A stretch of 64,000 nt of DNA. Source: Enterobacter mori LMG 25706. Lineage in GTDB: Bacteria; Pseudomonadota; Gammaproteobacteria; Enterobacterales; Enterobacteriaceae. The notes beneath the pieces were generated by a model. It was not told where the DNA came from and ran no database searches. It saw nothing but the letters and a program-made list of their open reading frames with translations. The stretch spans positions 565,748 through 629,747 of the forward strand of contig NZ_GL890774.1 in NCBI RefSeq assembly GCF_000211415.1. Direction: 5' to 3'. Both the position numbers and the translations under genes were made by a program. Of this stretch, positions 28,463 through 39,726 are shown piece after piece (positions within the stretch are counted from its first letter, which is position 1; each line of letters opens with the position of its first letter).

Positions 28463-29554
28463 ATGGTCTCAATGAAAGATGTCGCAAGGGAAGCCGGTGT
28501 ATCACAGCCTGCTGTATCCTATGCCTATAATGGGTCACCTAAAATTTCAAAAGGGATGCGGGAACATGTCTTTGCCGTAGCGCAGCGTCTTGGCTATGCC
28601 GGGCCCGATGCACGTGGCAGAAGTCTCCGGTCTGGCCGGGTTGGCGCAATTGGACTGATAGTGATGGATCACCTGTCATATGCATTTGGTGACCCATGGG
28701 TGATGTCGCTCCTGAAGGGGATCAGCAGCGTGAATGAACTTTCAAACGTTGCCCTGACGCTTATTCCCATGAATAACCAGTCCATACGTCAGGATGATAA
28801 TTCACCGGCAGTCATGCCAATGCGAGGCCTGATTGACGGATTACTCGTCTCGACATTACCGGACGATCACCCGGCTATTCAGACTATCGTTCAGCAACAA
28901 ATCCCGGTAGTCATCATCGATTCTCCATCTATCCCCGACGTCAGCTATGTGGGTATCGACGACAAAGAAGCGGCAAAGGCGCAAATCAACCATCTGATTT
29001 CACTGGGCCATACTCACATCGGCATTCTTGTCGAGCGCCTGATACCCGATGGTTTTAAAGGGGTTGTCACTCAGGACCGTATTCAACGCTCGAATGAGAT
29101 GATTGCCCGCAAAAGAGTGCTGGGTTACATCGAGGCTGCAAGTCAGGCCGGAATCGATACAGACTCCCTGACGATTTATGAAGCGGGGGGATTTGATCGC
29201 GCAGCGGGCGAGAAGGCCAGCGACCATCTGCTGGATGACCCTTCAATCACAGGCGTGGTGGCGACCTCCGCTGTAATGGCCCTTTCATGCATATCCGTCG
29301 CCAGAAAAAGGTCCTTCACCATACCAAAACAGCTTTCCGTGGTGGGATTTGATGATGTGCCGGAAGCGCGGGAGTTCTCACTGACCACTATCAGGCAGCC
29401 TACTTCTGAGAAAGGAATTTATGCTGCGAGATTACTCATGGAACACATCGAATCAGGAGGTAGTGCCAGAGCAGAAAAAAAAATTTTCCCGACCGAACTG
29501 ATTGTGCGCAGCTCAACGGCAGCTCCAGGTTCGAGGGTGTCTAAAGTCAGATAG
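28463..29554 (+). CDS. LacI/GalR-family transcriptional regulator
   Basis: A 363-residue repressor. The N-terminal helix-turn-helix is MKDVAREAGVSQPAVSYAYN with a hinge helix (ARGRSLRSG), followed by a periplasmic-binding-protein-like effector domain (GLIVMDHLSYAFGD through VVGFDDVPEAREF). Met4 is an alternative start. It is divergent from the ThuA-ThDP-GMC-MFS operon and 145 bases before a histidinol-dehydrogenase-like gene. It probably represses both sides in response to the pathway substrate. Confidence 0.92.
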   Translation: MVSMKDVAREAGVSQPAVSYAYNGSPKISKGMREHVFAVAQRLGYAGPDARGRSLRSGRVGAIGLIVMDHLSYAFGDPWVMSLLKGISSVNELSNVALTLIPMNNQSIRQDDNSPAVMPMRGLIDGLLVSTLPDDHPAIQTIVQQQIPVVIIDSPSIPDVSYVGIDDKEAAKAQINHLISLGHTHIGILVERLIPDGFKGVVTQDRIQRSNEMIARKRVLGYIEAASQAGIDTDSLTIYEAGGFDRAAGEKASDHLLDDPSITGVVATSAVMALSCISVARKRSFTIPKQLSVVGFDDVPEAREFSLTTIRQPTSEKGIYAARLLMEHIESGGSARAEKKIFPTELIVRSSTAAPGSRVSKVR

Positions 29555-29664
29555 TTGTTTCATTTTTGTTACACACTTGCGTCACTGTGCGTCTGAATTT
29601 ATTTTGTTTGAGAAATTTATTTTGTGTTTTTGTCACTCTATTTTTGACCAGGTAACGAGTCACG

Positions 29665-29676
29665 CTCATGCATGAG
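29665..29676. promoter_or_regulatory. Short perfect palindrome before the HisD-like gene
   Basis: CTCATGCATGAG is a perfect 12-bp palindrome 23 bases before the chosen start codon. It could be an operator, but it is short and does not match the operator at 28274-28289. Confidence 0.3.
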
Positions 29677-29699
29677 TAAAACAATTTATGAGGTTAAAA

Positions 29700-31007
29700 A
29701 TGGCTGAATGGATCAAAAGCGCTGCTAATCGCGAAAAGGTACTGACTGAAAATAACCAACTGAAAGATAACGTTTCAGGCATTCTTCTTGATATTGAAAA
29801 GCGTGGTGATAAAGCGGTGCGTGAATTGTCTCAGCGCTTTGACAACTGGGATCGCGATGATTTTCGTCTCACCCCTGCCGAAATTGAAAAATGCGTGAGC
29901 ACTCTGACAGAAACTGAGTACAACGACATTCAGTTTGCTCAGGCTCAGGTGCGTAAATTTGCGGATGCTCAGCGTTCAACAATGCTGGATCTGGAAGTTG
30001 AAACATTGCCCGGCATCATTCTTGGGCACAGACATATCCCGGTATCCGCTGCAGGCTGCTATGTACCTGGCGGGAAATACCCACTGCTTGCTTCAGCACA
30101 CATGTCCATTGTAACGGCCAAATCGGCGAATGTACGTCGCATTGCGACTGCTGCACCTCCTTACAAGCAGGCGCTTGCCCCATACATCATTGCCGCTCAG
30201 CATCTGGGTGGAGCTGACGAGATTTATGCTCTCGGGGGCATTCAGGCAGTTGCCGCGATGGCGCTGGGAACGGAGTCAATTGCTCCGGTAGACATTATCG
30301 TCGGTCCTGGCAATGCCTACGTTGCAGAAGCAAAGCGTCAGCTCTTCGGAAAAGTGGGCATCGACCTGTTTGCAGGTCCAACTGAAACCCTGCTGATTGC
30401 TGATGAAACGGTTGATGGGGAAATGTGTGCAACTGATCTTCTTGGTCAGGCTGAACACGGACCAGACTCACCCGCAGTGATGATCACCAATTCCCGCCAT
30501 CTCGCAGAAGAAACGCTGAAGCAGATTGAACGCATTCTGGACATTTTGCCAACGGCAGAGATTGCGCGTCAGGCGTGGGAGAACCACGGAGAGATTATCC
30601 TGTGTGAAGATCATACAGAGATGGCGCGCATGTCAGATTTTTATGCCTCTGAGCACGTGCAGATCATGACGACTGATGATAACTATTTCCTACAAAACCT
30701 TCAAAACTTCGGTGCTTTATTTATCGGCCCTCGGACTAACGTGGCATATGGAGATAAAGTTATCGGTACTAACCATACTCTGCCTACCAATAAAGCTGCC
30801 CGCTACACCGGTGGCCTGTGGGTTGGTAAGTTCCTGAAGACTTGTACTTACCAGAAAGTGCTGACCGATGAAGCATCAGCGATGATTGGGGCACACTGCT
30901 CGCGTCTGTGTCTGATGGAAGGGTTTACAGGCCATGCAGAACAAGCGAATCTGAGGGTACGTCGCTATGGTCATCAGGATGTGCCTTATGGCGGAGCGGC
31001 CAGGTAA
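29700..31007 (+). CDS. Histidinol-dehydrogenase-family NAD+ enzyme (HpsN-like)
   Basis: A 435-residue zinc/NAD+-dependent dehydrogenase that is not the biosynthetic HisD. I start it at 29700 (MAEWIKS) because GAGG lies just before that ATG; an in-frame ATG at 29688 lacks such a site. HisD-family residues are kept: [28 protein letters not shown] and [10 protein letters not shown] supply the expected zinc ligands and catalytic His/Glu. The family includes HpsN, which oxidises a terminal alcohol of 2,3-dihydroxypropane-1-sulfonate to the acid in two steps. A four-electron oxidation of a primary alcohol to an acid is a fair guess; the substrate is unknown. Confidence 0.85.
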   Translation: MAEWIKSAANREKVLTENNQLKDNVSGILLDIEKRGDKAVRELSQRFDNWDRDDFRLTPAEIEKCVSTLTETEYNDIQFAQAQVRKFADAQRSTMLDLEVETLPGIILGHRHIPVSAAGCYVPGGKYPLLASAHMSIVTAKSANVRRIATAAPPYKQALAPYIIAAQHLGGADEIYALGGIQAVAAMALGTESIAPVDIIVGPGNAYVAEAKRQLFGKVGIDLFAGPTETLLIADETVDGEMCATDLLGQAEHGPDSPAVMITNSRHLAEETLKQIERILDILPTAEIARQAWENHGEIILCEDHTEMARMSDFYASEHVQIMTTDDNYFLQNLQNFGALFIGPRTNVAYGDKVIGTNHTLPTNKAARYTGGLWVGKFLKTCTYQKVLTDEASAMIGAHCSRLCLMEGFTGHAEQANLRVRRYGHQDVPYGGAAR

Positions 31008-31097
31008 CCGGATGTAGTCTTCACCCTAGTAAATGCTTTTGTGTATTCGTAATGTGTTGTTGTGTCTTTGCTACCGAGTAGTTCATTGGTTTCACTT

Positions 31098-31128
31098 GTG
31101 AGCGGGCAGGAAGCCCTGCTCACTTTTT
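31098..31128 (+). terminator. Terminator after the HisD-like gene
   Basis: GTGAGC pairs with GCTCAC, with GGG/CCC extending the stem past a bulge, followed directly by TTTTT at 31124-31128. It overlaps the very end of the convergent regulator gene by two bases. Confidence 0.65.
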
Positions 31129-31948
31129 AGCCTGAACCTCCCCATAATATTCCCGCTCCGTCATTATCAAGATAATTAAGTATTTCCTCAGGAACCCCTT
31201 TAAGATCAGTCAGAATCGTCGCTGATTTGATAAGAGACCTGGTAATTTTGCTGTCCCCCGAATACTGAAGAGAAACACGGGATGAAAAAGGCTGCCTGAA
31301 TGACGTGGACGCAATCCCCGTAATAATGCCATGCAGATATCTTACCGGCCTTCTGTACTGTGGCGTGAGAATAGTGAACGTCATTTCATTGTTTTGCTTT
31401 TGCTCACTATCTATCATAAATATTCGATCACCCAGCATAAAACAGAACCCATTGTAGCGAAAGACATAACCCGTTTTCCCGGGGTGCCCCATTAGAGGAA
31501 ATCGCTCTATCGTGGAATATTCTACTACATTGTCCCTTTCGTAAATCACTGTTACTGAGCGGAGAACTTTTCCTTTATAAATTGATGAATAATGGTAGCG
31601 ATGGTAAACTCCCAAATAGTCACTGAGATTATTCGAAGTTAAATTCGCCAGAGAAATAAAATAATTAAAGTTAACAGATCCAAGAAGTGCATTTCGCGCA
31701 TCTGCATCATTGGACTGAAAAAGCGCTTTAAATTTAGGTGGAGAAAGATACAGGTCTTCAGGACCAAGATTGAAATACCGGGAAACTTTGTTCAACGTGT
31801 TCCTCGAAGGTAAGTGATGCCCGGCGAGATATTTATTAAACTGTTGTCGGTTGATATCAGTCTTACGACACATGTCAGCGATTGAGTTGCATGAAGAAAG
31901 CAGCAGCCTTAGATTATTCTGAATATTGTTTTTTATCTCTTCAACCAT
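31127..31948 (-). CDS. XRE-like helix-turn-helix regulator
   Basis: A 273-residue protein. Residues about 20-65 are a Cro/CI-type helix-turn-helix (SIADMCRKTDINRQQFNKYL, LPSRNTLNKVSRYFNLGPED). The rest, with SDYLGVYHRYHYSS and alternating hydrophobic beta segments, resembles sensory domains of enterobacterial regulators but I cannot name it. It is convergent with the HisD-like gene and monocistronic. Whether it belongs to the catabolic cluster is unclear. Confidence 0.8.
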   Translation of the reverse strand: MVEEIKNNIQNNLRLLLSSCNSIADMCRKTDINRQQFNKYLAGHHLPSRNTLNKVSRYFNLGPEDLYLSPPKFKALFQSNDADARNALLGSVNFNYFISLANLTSNNLSDYLGVYHRYHYSSIYKGKVLRSVTVIYERDNVVEYSTIERFPLMGHPGKTGYVFRYNGFCFMLGDRIFMIDSEQKQNNEMTFTILTPQYRRPVRYLHGIITGIASTSFRQPFSSRVSLQYSGDSKITRSLIKSATILTDLKGVPEEILNYLDNDGAGILWGGSG

Positions 31949-32329
31949 AAAATATTCCCCCTAATTCCAGAGCATGCTACCATGTGATCGCTTACGTGTC
32001 ATAGATGTCTTGTAATGACGAGTTTCCATTACTCTCAGCGCTAACGGTACCACTCGCCAGGTTTTTACGTAAGAGTAGAGTCATATCCGTCCCACCAGAC
32101 ATGTAAGTTAGCCCCCCATCTAAGTTCTATAAATGGATAACCCCGCAGGTTGGCATACCTAGCTCCGTACGGTTTATGCCCATGACTTTCAACTTCTACT
32201 AATGGTAGAACCATCTTCACGACCAGATAACAACGTTGTTGCACAACTGTCCCGTGAACTTAATCTTAACGATAACCTGTTGTTCAACAGGTGCCATCTT
32301 TACCGTAAAGGCCTGTTGCTTCCACAAAA
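31949..32329. other. Intergenic region before the scr remnant
   Basis: No supported gene. The last about 70 bases may be unreadable scrA sequence. Confidence 0.35.
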
Positions 32330-32875
32330 CGGTGACCCAGTACAGCTTCCCATCATGCTGTCGCCGGAACCGGCTGAAGTGTCCCCGTTCCGGCCTGCTG
32401 TTTGGCAGTCTCTATTCGGTTATCGTCATTACAAGTATTCACTACAGCTTCCACGTCATCGAAGCCGGTTGCTGGGCAACCCGTCTATCGGGGTCAGCTT
32501 CCTGCTGCCGATTTAGTCCATGGTCAACGTCGCCCAGGGCGGCGCCTGTCTGAGGGTATGGTTTAAAACCAAAGACGTAGAAATCAAAGTCATTGCGCTG
32601 CCCTCGGCGTTTTCTGGTATGCCGGGCATCACCGAAGTGGCGATTTTTGGTATCAACTTACGTTTCATGAAGCCATTTATCGCGGTGCTGTACGGCGGCA
32701 CGGCGGGCGGCGCGTGGGTAGTGTCACTGCACGCCTACATGACCGCTGTCGACCTGATGGCTATTCCCGGCATTGCTGACCGCTCGCTGCTGAACGACAT
32801 TATCGGAATGGTCATCGCCTTTGGCGTCGCTTTCGTCGTCTCCCTAGTACTGAAATACAAAACGGACGCTGAATA
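32330..32875 (+). pseudogene. scrA: Sucrose PTS permease EIIBC, C-terminal remnant
   Basis: After scrambled frames that still show YSVIVIT and SFHVIEAG, the sequence reads LLGNPSIGVSFLLPI, an in-frame stop, then SMVNVAQGGACLRVWFKTKD and the rest of the ScrA C-terminus to LVLKYKTDAE. The N-terminal B domain and most of C are gone. The TAA at 32873 abuts the scrB start codon as in the intact operon. Confidence 0.88.
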
Positions 32876-33680
32876 ATGTCACTTCCATTACGTCTTCCTG
32901 CGATTTTGCAGGCCGTCATGCCGTGCCTGCCGAGCGCGCTGGCCGATAGCCGCTATCCCCGCTGGCGCCATGCTCAGGTTACCGGGCGGATGAACGACTC
33001 CAACGGTTTGGTCGATTTCACGGGGCGCTATCACCTGTTCTATCAGTGGAGCCCGCTCGCCTGCGATCATAAGTTCAAATGCTGGGCGCACTGGAGTTCA
33101 GATGACCTGCTGCACTGGCAGAATGTACCCATTGCGCTGATGCCCACCGCAACGGCTGATAGTCCGGTAGCGCAGTGGATAACAACCTGTTCCCGACAAC
33201 GTTAAGTTTGGCCAATGGAGGCCGAAGCGCGTGGCAGTTTTGGCGACGGAAAACGCCGACGGTATCTTCCGCAAAATCGGTCCGGTCCTGCCGCTGTCGG
33301 AGTGCTATACCGACCACCTGCGCGACCCGAAAGTCTGACTGCATGAAGACCTCTGGTACATGGTGCTGCTGTTCAGCTCCCCGGACCGTCATCACTGGAG
33401 CAATGAAGGCAAAATCGCCGGCTATGCATCAACGACCTAGGCGACACGGGCTATATGTGGGAGTGTCCGGTTCTGTTTCCGCTCGGCTGACAGCATATTC
33501 TGATATGCTGTCAGCCGGGGATAGCCCGGGAGAAAGAGCGCTACCTCAACATCTATACGGCGGTGTGGATCGCCGGTGATGTCGACTACGTCGACGCCTC
33601 TTTCACGCAGGTGAACTGCACGAACTGGACGCCGGATGCATTCTGCTACTGGCAGCTGCGAACATGCGTGGTAGAATAAG
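32876..33680 (+). pseudogene. scrB: Sucrose-6-phosphate hydrolase, broken by stops and deletions
   Basis: The start (MSLPLRLPAILQAVMPCLPS, then GRYHLFYQWSPLACDHKFKC and WAHWSSDDLLHWQNVPIALM) matches ScrB of family GH32. The expected NDPNG nucleophile motif reads NDSNG. From 33170 the frame shifts repeatedly, with pieces such as TENADGIFRKIGPVLPLS and GYMWECPVLFPLG still visible, and a large 3' deletion jumps to DAFCYWQLRTCMVE at the normal C-terminus. Not functional. Confidence 0.9.
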
Positions 33681-33706
33681 CGTCTTGTTTTCAGGCTCAT
33701 GGCGTC

Positions 33707-34617
33707 GTAATAAAAACCAAACGCGTAACCTTAAAGACATCGCCGAACTGGTGGGCGTTTCCAAAGCTACCGCCAGCCTGGTGCTGAACTGTCGTGGCAA
33801 GGAGCAACTCGCTGCGCAACAACCCCAGGCACACCATCGGCCTTGTGGTGCCTGAGATCACCAACTACGGCTTTGTGGTCTGTCCCAGCTTGAGATGCTG
33901 TGCCGCGACGCGGGCGTCCAACTGCTGATCTCATGTACCGGCGCCCCCCCCGGTCAGGAGAGCATGGTGGTGAAAAACATGATTGCCCGCCAGTTCGACG
34001 GGCTGATCGTCGCCTCCTGTATGCACAACAATGCCGACTACCTGAAGCTTAACGAACAGCTGCCAGTCGTACGGTTTAACCACTGTCTTTATGAAAGCGC
34101 TCTGCCTGGTGATGACCGATTCAATTCCCCCGACGGTGGAGCTGATTTCCCGCATCGCGACGAATTCTGGTTTTTAGGCGGTCAGCCGCGTCTGTCGCCC
34201 TCCCGCGATCGCATGGCTGGGTTTATGCAGGTCTGGCCTAGGCTGGTACTGAACTGCGCCCGGAATAGGTGATCAACGGCATCGACCATCCCAGCTCCGG
34301 CTATGAGATGTTCGCCACCCTCCGCGCGCGTCTGGGTCGGCCCCCAAAGGCGCTGTTTACCGCCGCCTGCGGTCTGCTGGAAGGAATTCTGCGCTATATG
34401 AGATGAGCCAAAACACCAGTTGCTCGATTCTGATATCCAACCTTGCGAGCTTTGAGGATCTCTAGGATTTGCCGTCGCTGCGTATTGATGCCGTAAATCA
34501 GGACAATCGCCAGTTGGCCTGGCACTGCTACGATCTGATAAGCCAGTTGATAGATGGTAGTGCGCCTGAGCCACTACAGCGCTACCTTCCTGCGTCCCTG
34601 CATATCCGCTATCAATG
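33707..34617 (+). pseudogene. scrR: Sucrose operon repressor, broken
   Basis: Pieces of ScrR (LacI family) are read in changing frames: [89 protein letters not shown] and finally [17 protein letters not shown]. Frameshifts near 33800, 33880, 34100 and 34260 and several stops disable it. Gene order scrA-scrB-scrR equals that of enterobacterial scr regulons. Confidence 0.88.
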
Positions 34618-34719
34618 ATTTAGTCATTGAAGCAGCTCTATTTGAAGATGGTGGTTTCCAGTAGGTTGCAGCTAAATCAATTATAGTTAATGCAACAGTT
34701 GATGCTCACAGATAGAATG

Positions 34720-34910
34720 TGTTCGATTTTGTAAGATCAAACTGACGACGGACGCTATGAGATCTTAAACGAAGGTATGAGTGATGTCATGGACTAAATC
34801 TTGTTGTATGACCACCAACGGCGTCATCAGCCACAGGGAAATATTAGCCCGGAAGAATATGAACACAACTTAAAGGAATGAGCGTCTAAAGGTGTCTGTT
34901 TTTAGTGAAC
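34720..34910 (+). pseudogene. IS3-family transposase tail
   Basis: The clearest frame, about 34805-34880, reads LYDHQRRHQPQGNISPEEYE, the typical end of an IS3-family OrfB, then a stop and GTCTGTTTTTAGTGA as a likely terminal-repeat remnant. Upstream sequence is degraded. The stretch 34911-35320 beyond it holds no recognised gene. Confidence 0.6.
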
Positions 34911-35320
34911 AGTTACATTATATAGAGCTGTTCGCGAATATAATCGTTAAGAAGTCTTAGAACTTTAGTGTAGATAACCCTTAGATTGCGTATGGAATTC
35001 GTTAATATCAGCGGTGGTTTTATGTCCAAATTGGTTATTACACTGCAATCCAAAAGTCATTTTTAATAAAACTAACTTCATCACCAACACATACGCCAAG
35101 ACGGTAATTTTGATGAATTCGTATCACAATAACAAGGCAAAAATAAAAGTCAAAAACTCTTTTACTTATATGTAAGATACATATAACGCTTTCTCTCATC
35201 ATATAAATGACATCTTTTCACTAAGCATCCCCTTCAAATAATGGGGTATCTTAGTCTTTTCATGAATAGGCTTTTCATTTCCCTTGGAATACTTACTCAC
35301 AACATTAACAATTATAAACC

Positions 35321-35361
35321 CTTACTGTTTACAGAACTTCTCGGTTCTGTAAACGAGTAAG
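35321..35361 (-). terminator. Long hairpin terminator after the beta-glucoside operon
   Basis: CTTACT-GTTTACAGAAC and GTTCTGTAAAC-G-AGTAAG form a 17-bp stem with one bulged G and a six-base loop. It lies 11 bases beyond the stop codon of the leftward MFS gene, with a T-rich tail in that direction. Confidence 0.8.
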
Positions 35362-35371
35362 GATTACTTAT

Positions 35372-36499
35372 CTATTTCTGTAATAACAGACCACGGATAG
35401 TGTACGAAAGAAAACCGGACAATAAAACAAGTCCCATTACAAAAATAAAGCCATTCATCAATGAACTATGATGTGAAATGTATCCAATAATTGCCGGCCC
35501 TGCCAGAATACCAATATAACCAAGTGTTGTGACCGCCGGGACAGCGACCATCTGCGGCATAGCATCCTGTTTCCCTACAAGGGAAAACATAATAGGAACG
35601 ATATTTGAACAACCAAGGCCAATAAATAAATATCCGAGAAGTATAACCGATAGTTGGGTACCCCAAATTACAGCGGAAAAACCAAGAAGTGCCAGCACGC
35701 TACCTGTCAGTACGATACGTAGTGCGCCAAAGCGCCCGACTATATAGTCGCCAGTGAGACGGCCTGCAGTCATTGCTGTAGAGAAGAAAACAAACCCAAG
35801 CCCCCCCATACTCTCTGCAATGTCACGGCTATCAATTAGATAAACCGCACTCCAGTCCAGAACAGTACCTTCGGCCATGAAAATAATGAAACAGATTAGG
35901 CCCAGCGTCAGAACGATACCTTTTGGAAAGGCGAAAGCGGGCCCTTCAGATGGATTAGCGTAGGGAAGCAAATGTCTGAAGCTCAAAAATAACAAAACAA
36001 CAATCATAATAATCACAATCAGTGCAGCCTGAAGTACACTGAGCCCACCGGATAGCATTCCCGTCATGATCCCAGCACCTGCGATCCCTCCAACACTGAA
36101 CATGCCATGAAACCCTGACATCAGCGGCTTATTTGCTTTCTGTTCCACGAGAATGGCCTGGACATTCATAGCGCAATCCGTTGTGCCGACACCAATACCG
36201 AATGTAAATAAAAAGATTCCGAGCAAGATTGCATTATTGATAACAGCGAGTAAAGGTAGCGTCGCAACCATAATAAATATAGAGACAGTAATAATTCGCC
36301 TGCAGCCATGACGTGAGGTTAATGCACCTGTCAAAGGCATCGCAGCCATGGCACCAAATCCGAGGCATAATAATAATGTTCCCAGTACACCATCGTTTAC
36401 TTCCGTATTTAATTTAGCAAACGGTACGATCACTGCCCATGCGGCCGTAGCCATACCAGCAACAAAGAAAATTATTCGCGTAGAAATTCTTTCATTCAT
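35372..36499 (-). CDS. MFS transporter, YbjJ-like
   Basis: A 375-residue protein with about twelve membrane segments, starting MNERISTRIIFFVAGMATAA, with TSRHGCRRII after TM2 and GVGTTDCAMNVQAILVE in the fourth-fifth segment region, as in E. coli YbjJ. It is the third gene of the operon GH1-EIIBC-MFS. Since EIIBC imports the glucoside, this carrier may export an aglycone or excess sugar; that is inference. It belongs to the same broad subfamily as the MFS gene at 22871-24133 but the two are not close copies. Confidence 0.85.
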   Translation of the reverse strand: MNERISTRIIFFVAGMATAAWAVIVPFAKLNTEVNDGVLGTLLLCLGFGAMAAMPLTGALTSRHGCRRIITVSIFIMVATLPLLAVINNAILLGIFLFTFGIGVGTTDCAMNVQAILVEQKANKPLMSGFHGMFSVGGIAGAGIMTGMLSGGLSVLQAALIVIIMIVVLLFLSFRHLLPYANPSEGPAFAFPKGIVLTLGLICFIIFMAEGTVLDWSAVYLIDSRDIAESMGGLGFVFFSTAMTAGRLTGDYIVGRFGALRIVLTGSVLALLGFSAVIWGTQLSVILLGYLFIGLGCSNIVPIMFSLVGKQDAMPQMVAVPAVTTLGYIGILAGPAIIGYISHHSSLMNGFIFVMGLVLLSGFLSYTIRGLLLQK

Positions 36500-36554
36500 T
36501 ACAGAAACTCATCAATTGAAATACAATAATGTATTGGTTTAAAATTTAAACATG

Positions 36555-36579
36555 CCAGCCAGATAACGTATCTGGCTGG
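36555..36579 (-). terminator. Intercistronic hairpin between EIIBC and MFS genes
   Basis: CCAGCCAGATA and TATCTGGCTGG form a perfect 11-bp stem with a three-base loop, six bases past the EIIBC stop codon. There is no strong T-run, so it may attenuate or protect the mRNA rather than terminate fully. Confidence 0.6.
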
Positions 36580-36585
36580 TTATTA

Positions 36586-38010
36586 TCAGACGTTCTTAGC
36601 CCCGGTCAGTGGAATGTCTTTTTTCGACATTGCCTTTTTACTTGTTTCATCGTCTGCCTCCCCTCTTAGACCAAAGAGATATGTCAATATTGCAGATAGA
36701 CCCAATGCAGTAAATGCGCCGCAGATAAAATAAAGAGAAGGTTGTTCCGCCGGAATAGAGAAAATATTATGGAACACCATTGACATCATTTTAACTCCCA
36801 GATAGCCGTTGATAGCGCCACCAACACCGCCAGCAATCATGTAAATAGGGATGAGTCGTTTGAAACGTAATACCAGTCCGTACAATACCGGTTCTGTAAC
36901 ACCGGCCAGAATCGCAGTTAATGCGGCTGAGCCTGCGACGGCCTTGAGTTCCGGATTTCTTCTGGCTTTGAGCCATACACCAATGGCGACCCCCATTAAG
37001 GCATACACAGAGACGGCTTCCCCCGTACCACCTATAGGATCTCCTCCTGCCCGGATATTTTCTATCTCCAGAGGCGCAAGACCCCAATGAAGCCCTAAGG
37101 AAACAAGAAACTGCCAGGTCGAACCCAAGAACGCACCGGACAATGTACCACTTAGGTTCATAACGTACATCACACCACCGGCAATAAGGCGTCCGACTGT
37201 TGTTGCAAATGGACCAAAGACCAGCACGGTCGCGGTTACCATCACAGATAAACTGATCATCGGCACCAGAAAAAGCTGAAGATCTTTGTGAATCGTTCGT
37301 TTCAGGAAACGTTCAAGATAGTAGTAGACACCAATACTTAGAAAAACAGGGAAGACGTTGTAGCTATAGTCAATTCCAACCAACGGAAGGAAATAGATAT
37401 GTTGAGCAACTCCTGTAGAAAAGATACCAGTGAATGTAGGTTCAAGCAAAGCAGCGCCAATCGCACCTGAAACATACGGATTTATACCCAACTTATTTGC
37501 CATAGTAATACTAAGAAAAATTGGCAGAAAATAAAATAACGAGTTTGCCGAAGCAAATATAACTTTATATAAATTATCAGATTCAGTCATTACGCCAAGG
37601 AGAACAAGTACGGTTAAGGTAGCTTTGATCATACCAGCACCTGCAAGCACCGATACCAATGGAGTAAAACTCCCTGAGATCAGGTCGAACGTTCGGTTCA
37701 GCAATATATTCTTTTCATCTGCATTTTTCTCTGCATACGCAGACTCTGCTACATGACTATTCCCAATCAGCGGTAACATATCTTTGTAAACCTGTTCCAC
37801 TTCACTTCCAATAACAATCTGATACTGGCCAGATGTACGCAGTGCTGTCATTACACCTTTCAGTTTTTTAATTTCATCAGTTTTTGCCTTGTCATAATCG
37901 TGTAATGTTATCCTTAACCGGGTCGCACAATGTACGAGATTACTGATATTCCCCCCGCCACCAACTAACTCAATAAGACTATGCGCGAGTTCATTATATT
38001 TCATATGCAA
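36586..38010 (-). CDS. PTS beta-glucoside-type EIIBC permease without a IIA domain
   Basis: A 474-residue inner-membrane permease. The N-terminal IIB domain has the phosphorylated Cys28 in SNLVHCATRLRITL; the IIC domain has about eight to ten membrane segments including NPYVSGAIGAALLEPTFTGI and GVTEPVLYGL. It ends about 150 residues sooner than BglF: no C-terminal IIA domain is present, so it must borrow glucose-specific IIA (Crr), as AscF- and ScrA-type permeases do. The start may be MKY two codons later. The operon partner GH1 hydrolase defines it as beta-glucoside specific. Confidence 0.92.
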   Translation of the reverse strand: MHMKYNELAHSLIELVGGGGNISNLVHCATRLRITLHDYDKAKTDEIKKLKGVMTALRTSGQYQIVIGSEVEQVYKDMLPLIGNSHVAESAYAEKNADEKNILLNRTFDLISGSFTPLVSVLAGAGMIKATLTVLVLLGVMTESDNLYKVIFASANSLFYFLPIFLSITMANKLGINPYVSGAIGAALLEPTFTGIFSTGVAQHIYFLPLVGIDYSYNVFPVFLSIGVYYYLERFLKRTIHKDLQLFLVPMISLSVMVTATVLVFGPFATTVGRLIAGGVMYVMNLSGTLSGAFLGSTWQFLVSLGLHWGLAPLEIENIRAGGDPIGGTGEAVSVYALMGVAIGVWLKARRNPELKAVAGSAALTAILAGVTEPVLYGLVLRFKRLIPIYMIAGGVGGAINGYLGVKMMSMVFHNIFSIPAEQPSLYFICGAFTALGLSAILTYLFGLRGEADDETSKKAMSKKDIPLTGAKNV

Positions 38011-38067
38011 TATTCTCAGTAGGATTTCTACTTATGTAATGGCCGCCGGCCCCGGCAGCAAATGTAA

Positions 38068-38088
38068 GGCTGCAGGTACCCTGCAGCC
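38068..38088 (-). other. Intercistronic hairpin between GH1 and EIIBC genes
   Basis: GGCTGCAGG and CCTGCAGCC form a perfect 9-bp stem with a three-base loop, seven bases past the GH1 stop codon. It lacks a T-run. It may tune EIIBC expression relative to the hydrolase. The operon regulator is GntR type, so this is not an obvious BglG-type antiterminator target. Confidence 0.5.
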
Positions 38089-38095
38089 GTTTGGC

Positions 38096-39562
<1,467 letters not shown>

Positions 39563-39726
39563 TTATTTTAAGTTAATAATTTCGGCTAATTCATTTTGTG
39601 ATAGAAGTCGTTTTTTTTGTTACGGAATAGGTATAATAGTTATATTAATCACAGACAACCTTGATCATGAAATGGAGCTTTAACTCGTAACCAACTGAAA
39701 TACAACGAAAACCAAGAGGTGTAAAA

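Noticed and set aside
29688-29699. ATG four codons upstream as start of the HisD-like gene
   Set aside because: The GAGG that would serve as Shine-Dalgarno lies inside these codons and points to the ATG at 29700.
33484-33517. Perfect 15-bp inverted repeat with a four-base loop inside the scrB pseudogene
   Set aside because: The same region of intact scrB codes for GDQHILICC and is already partly palindromic, so this is coding-sequence drift rather than a regulatory or mobile element.
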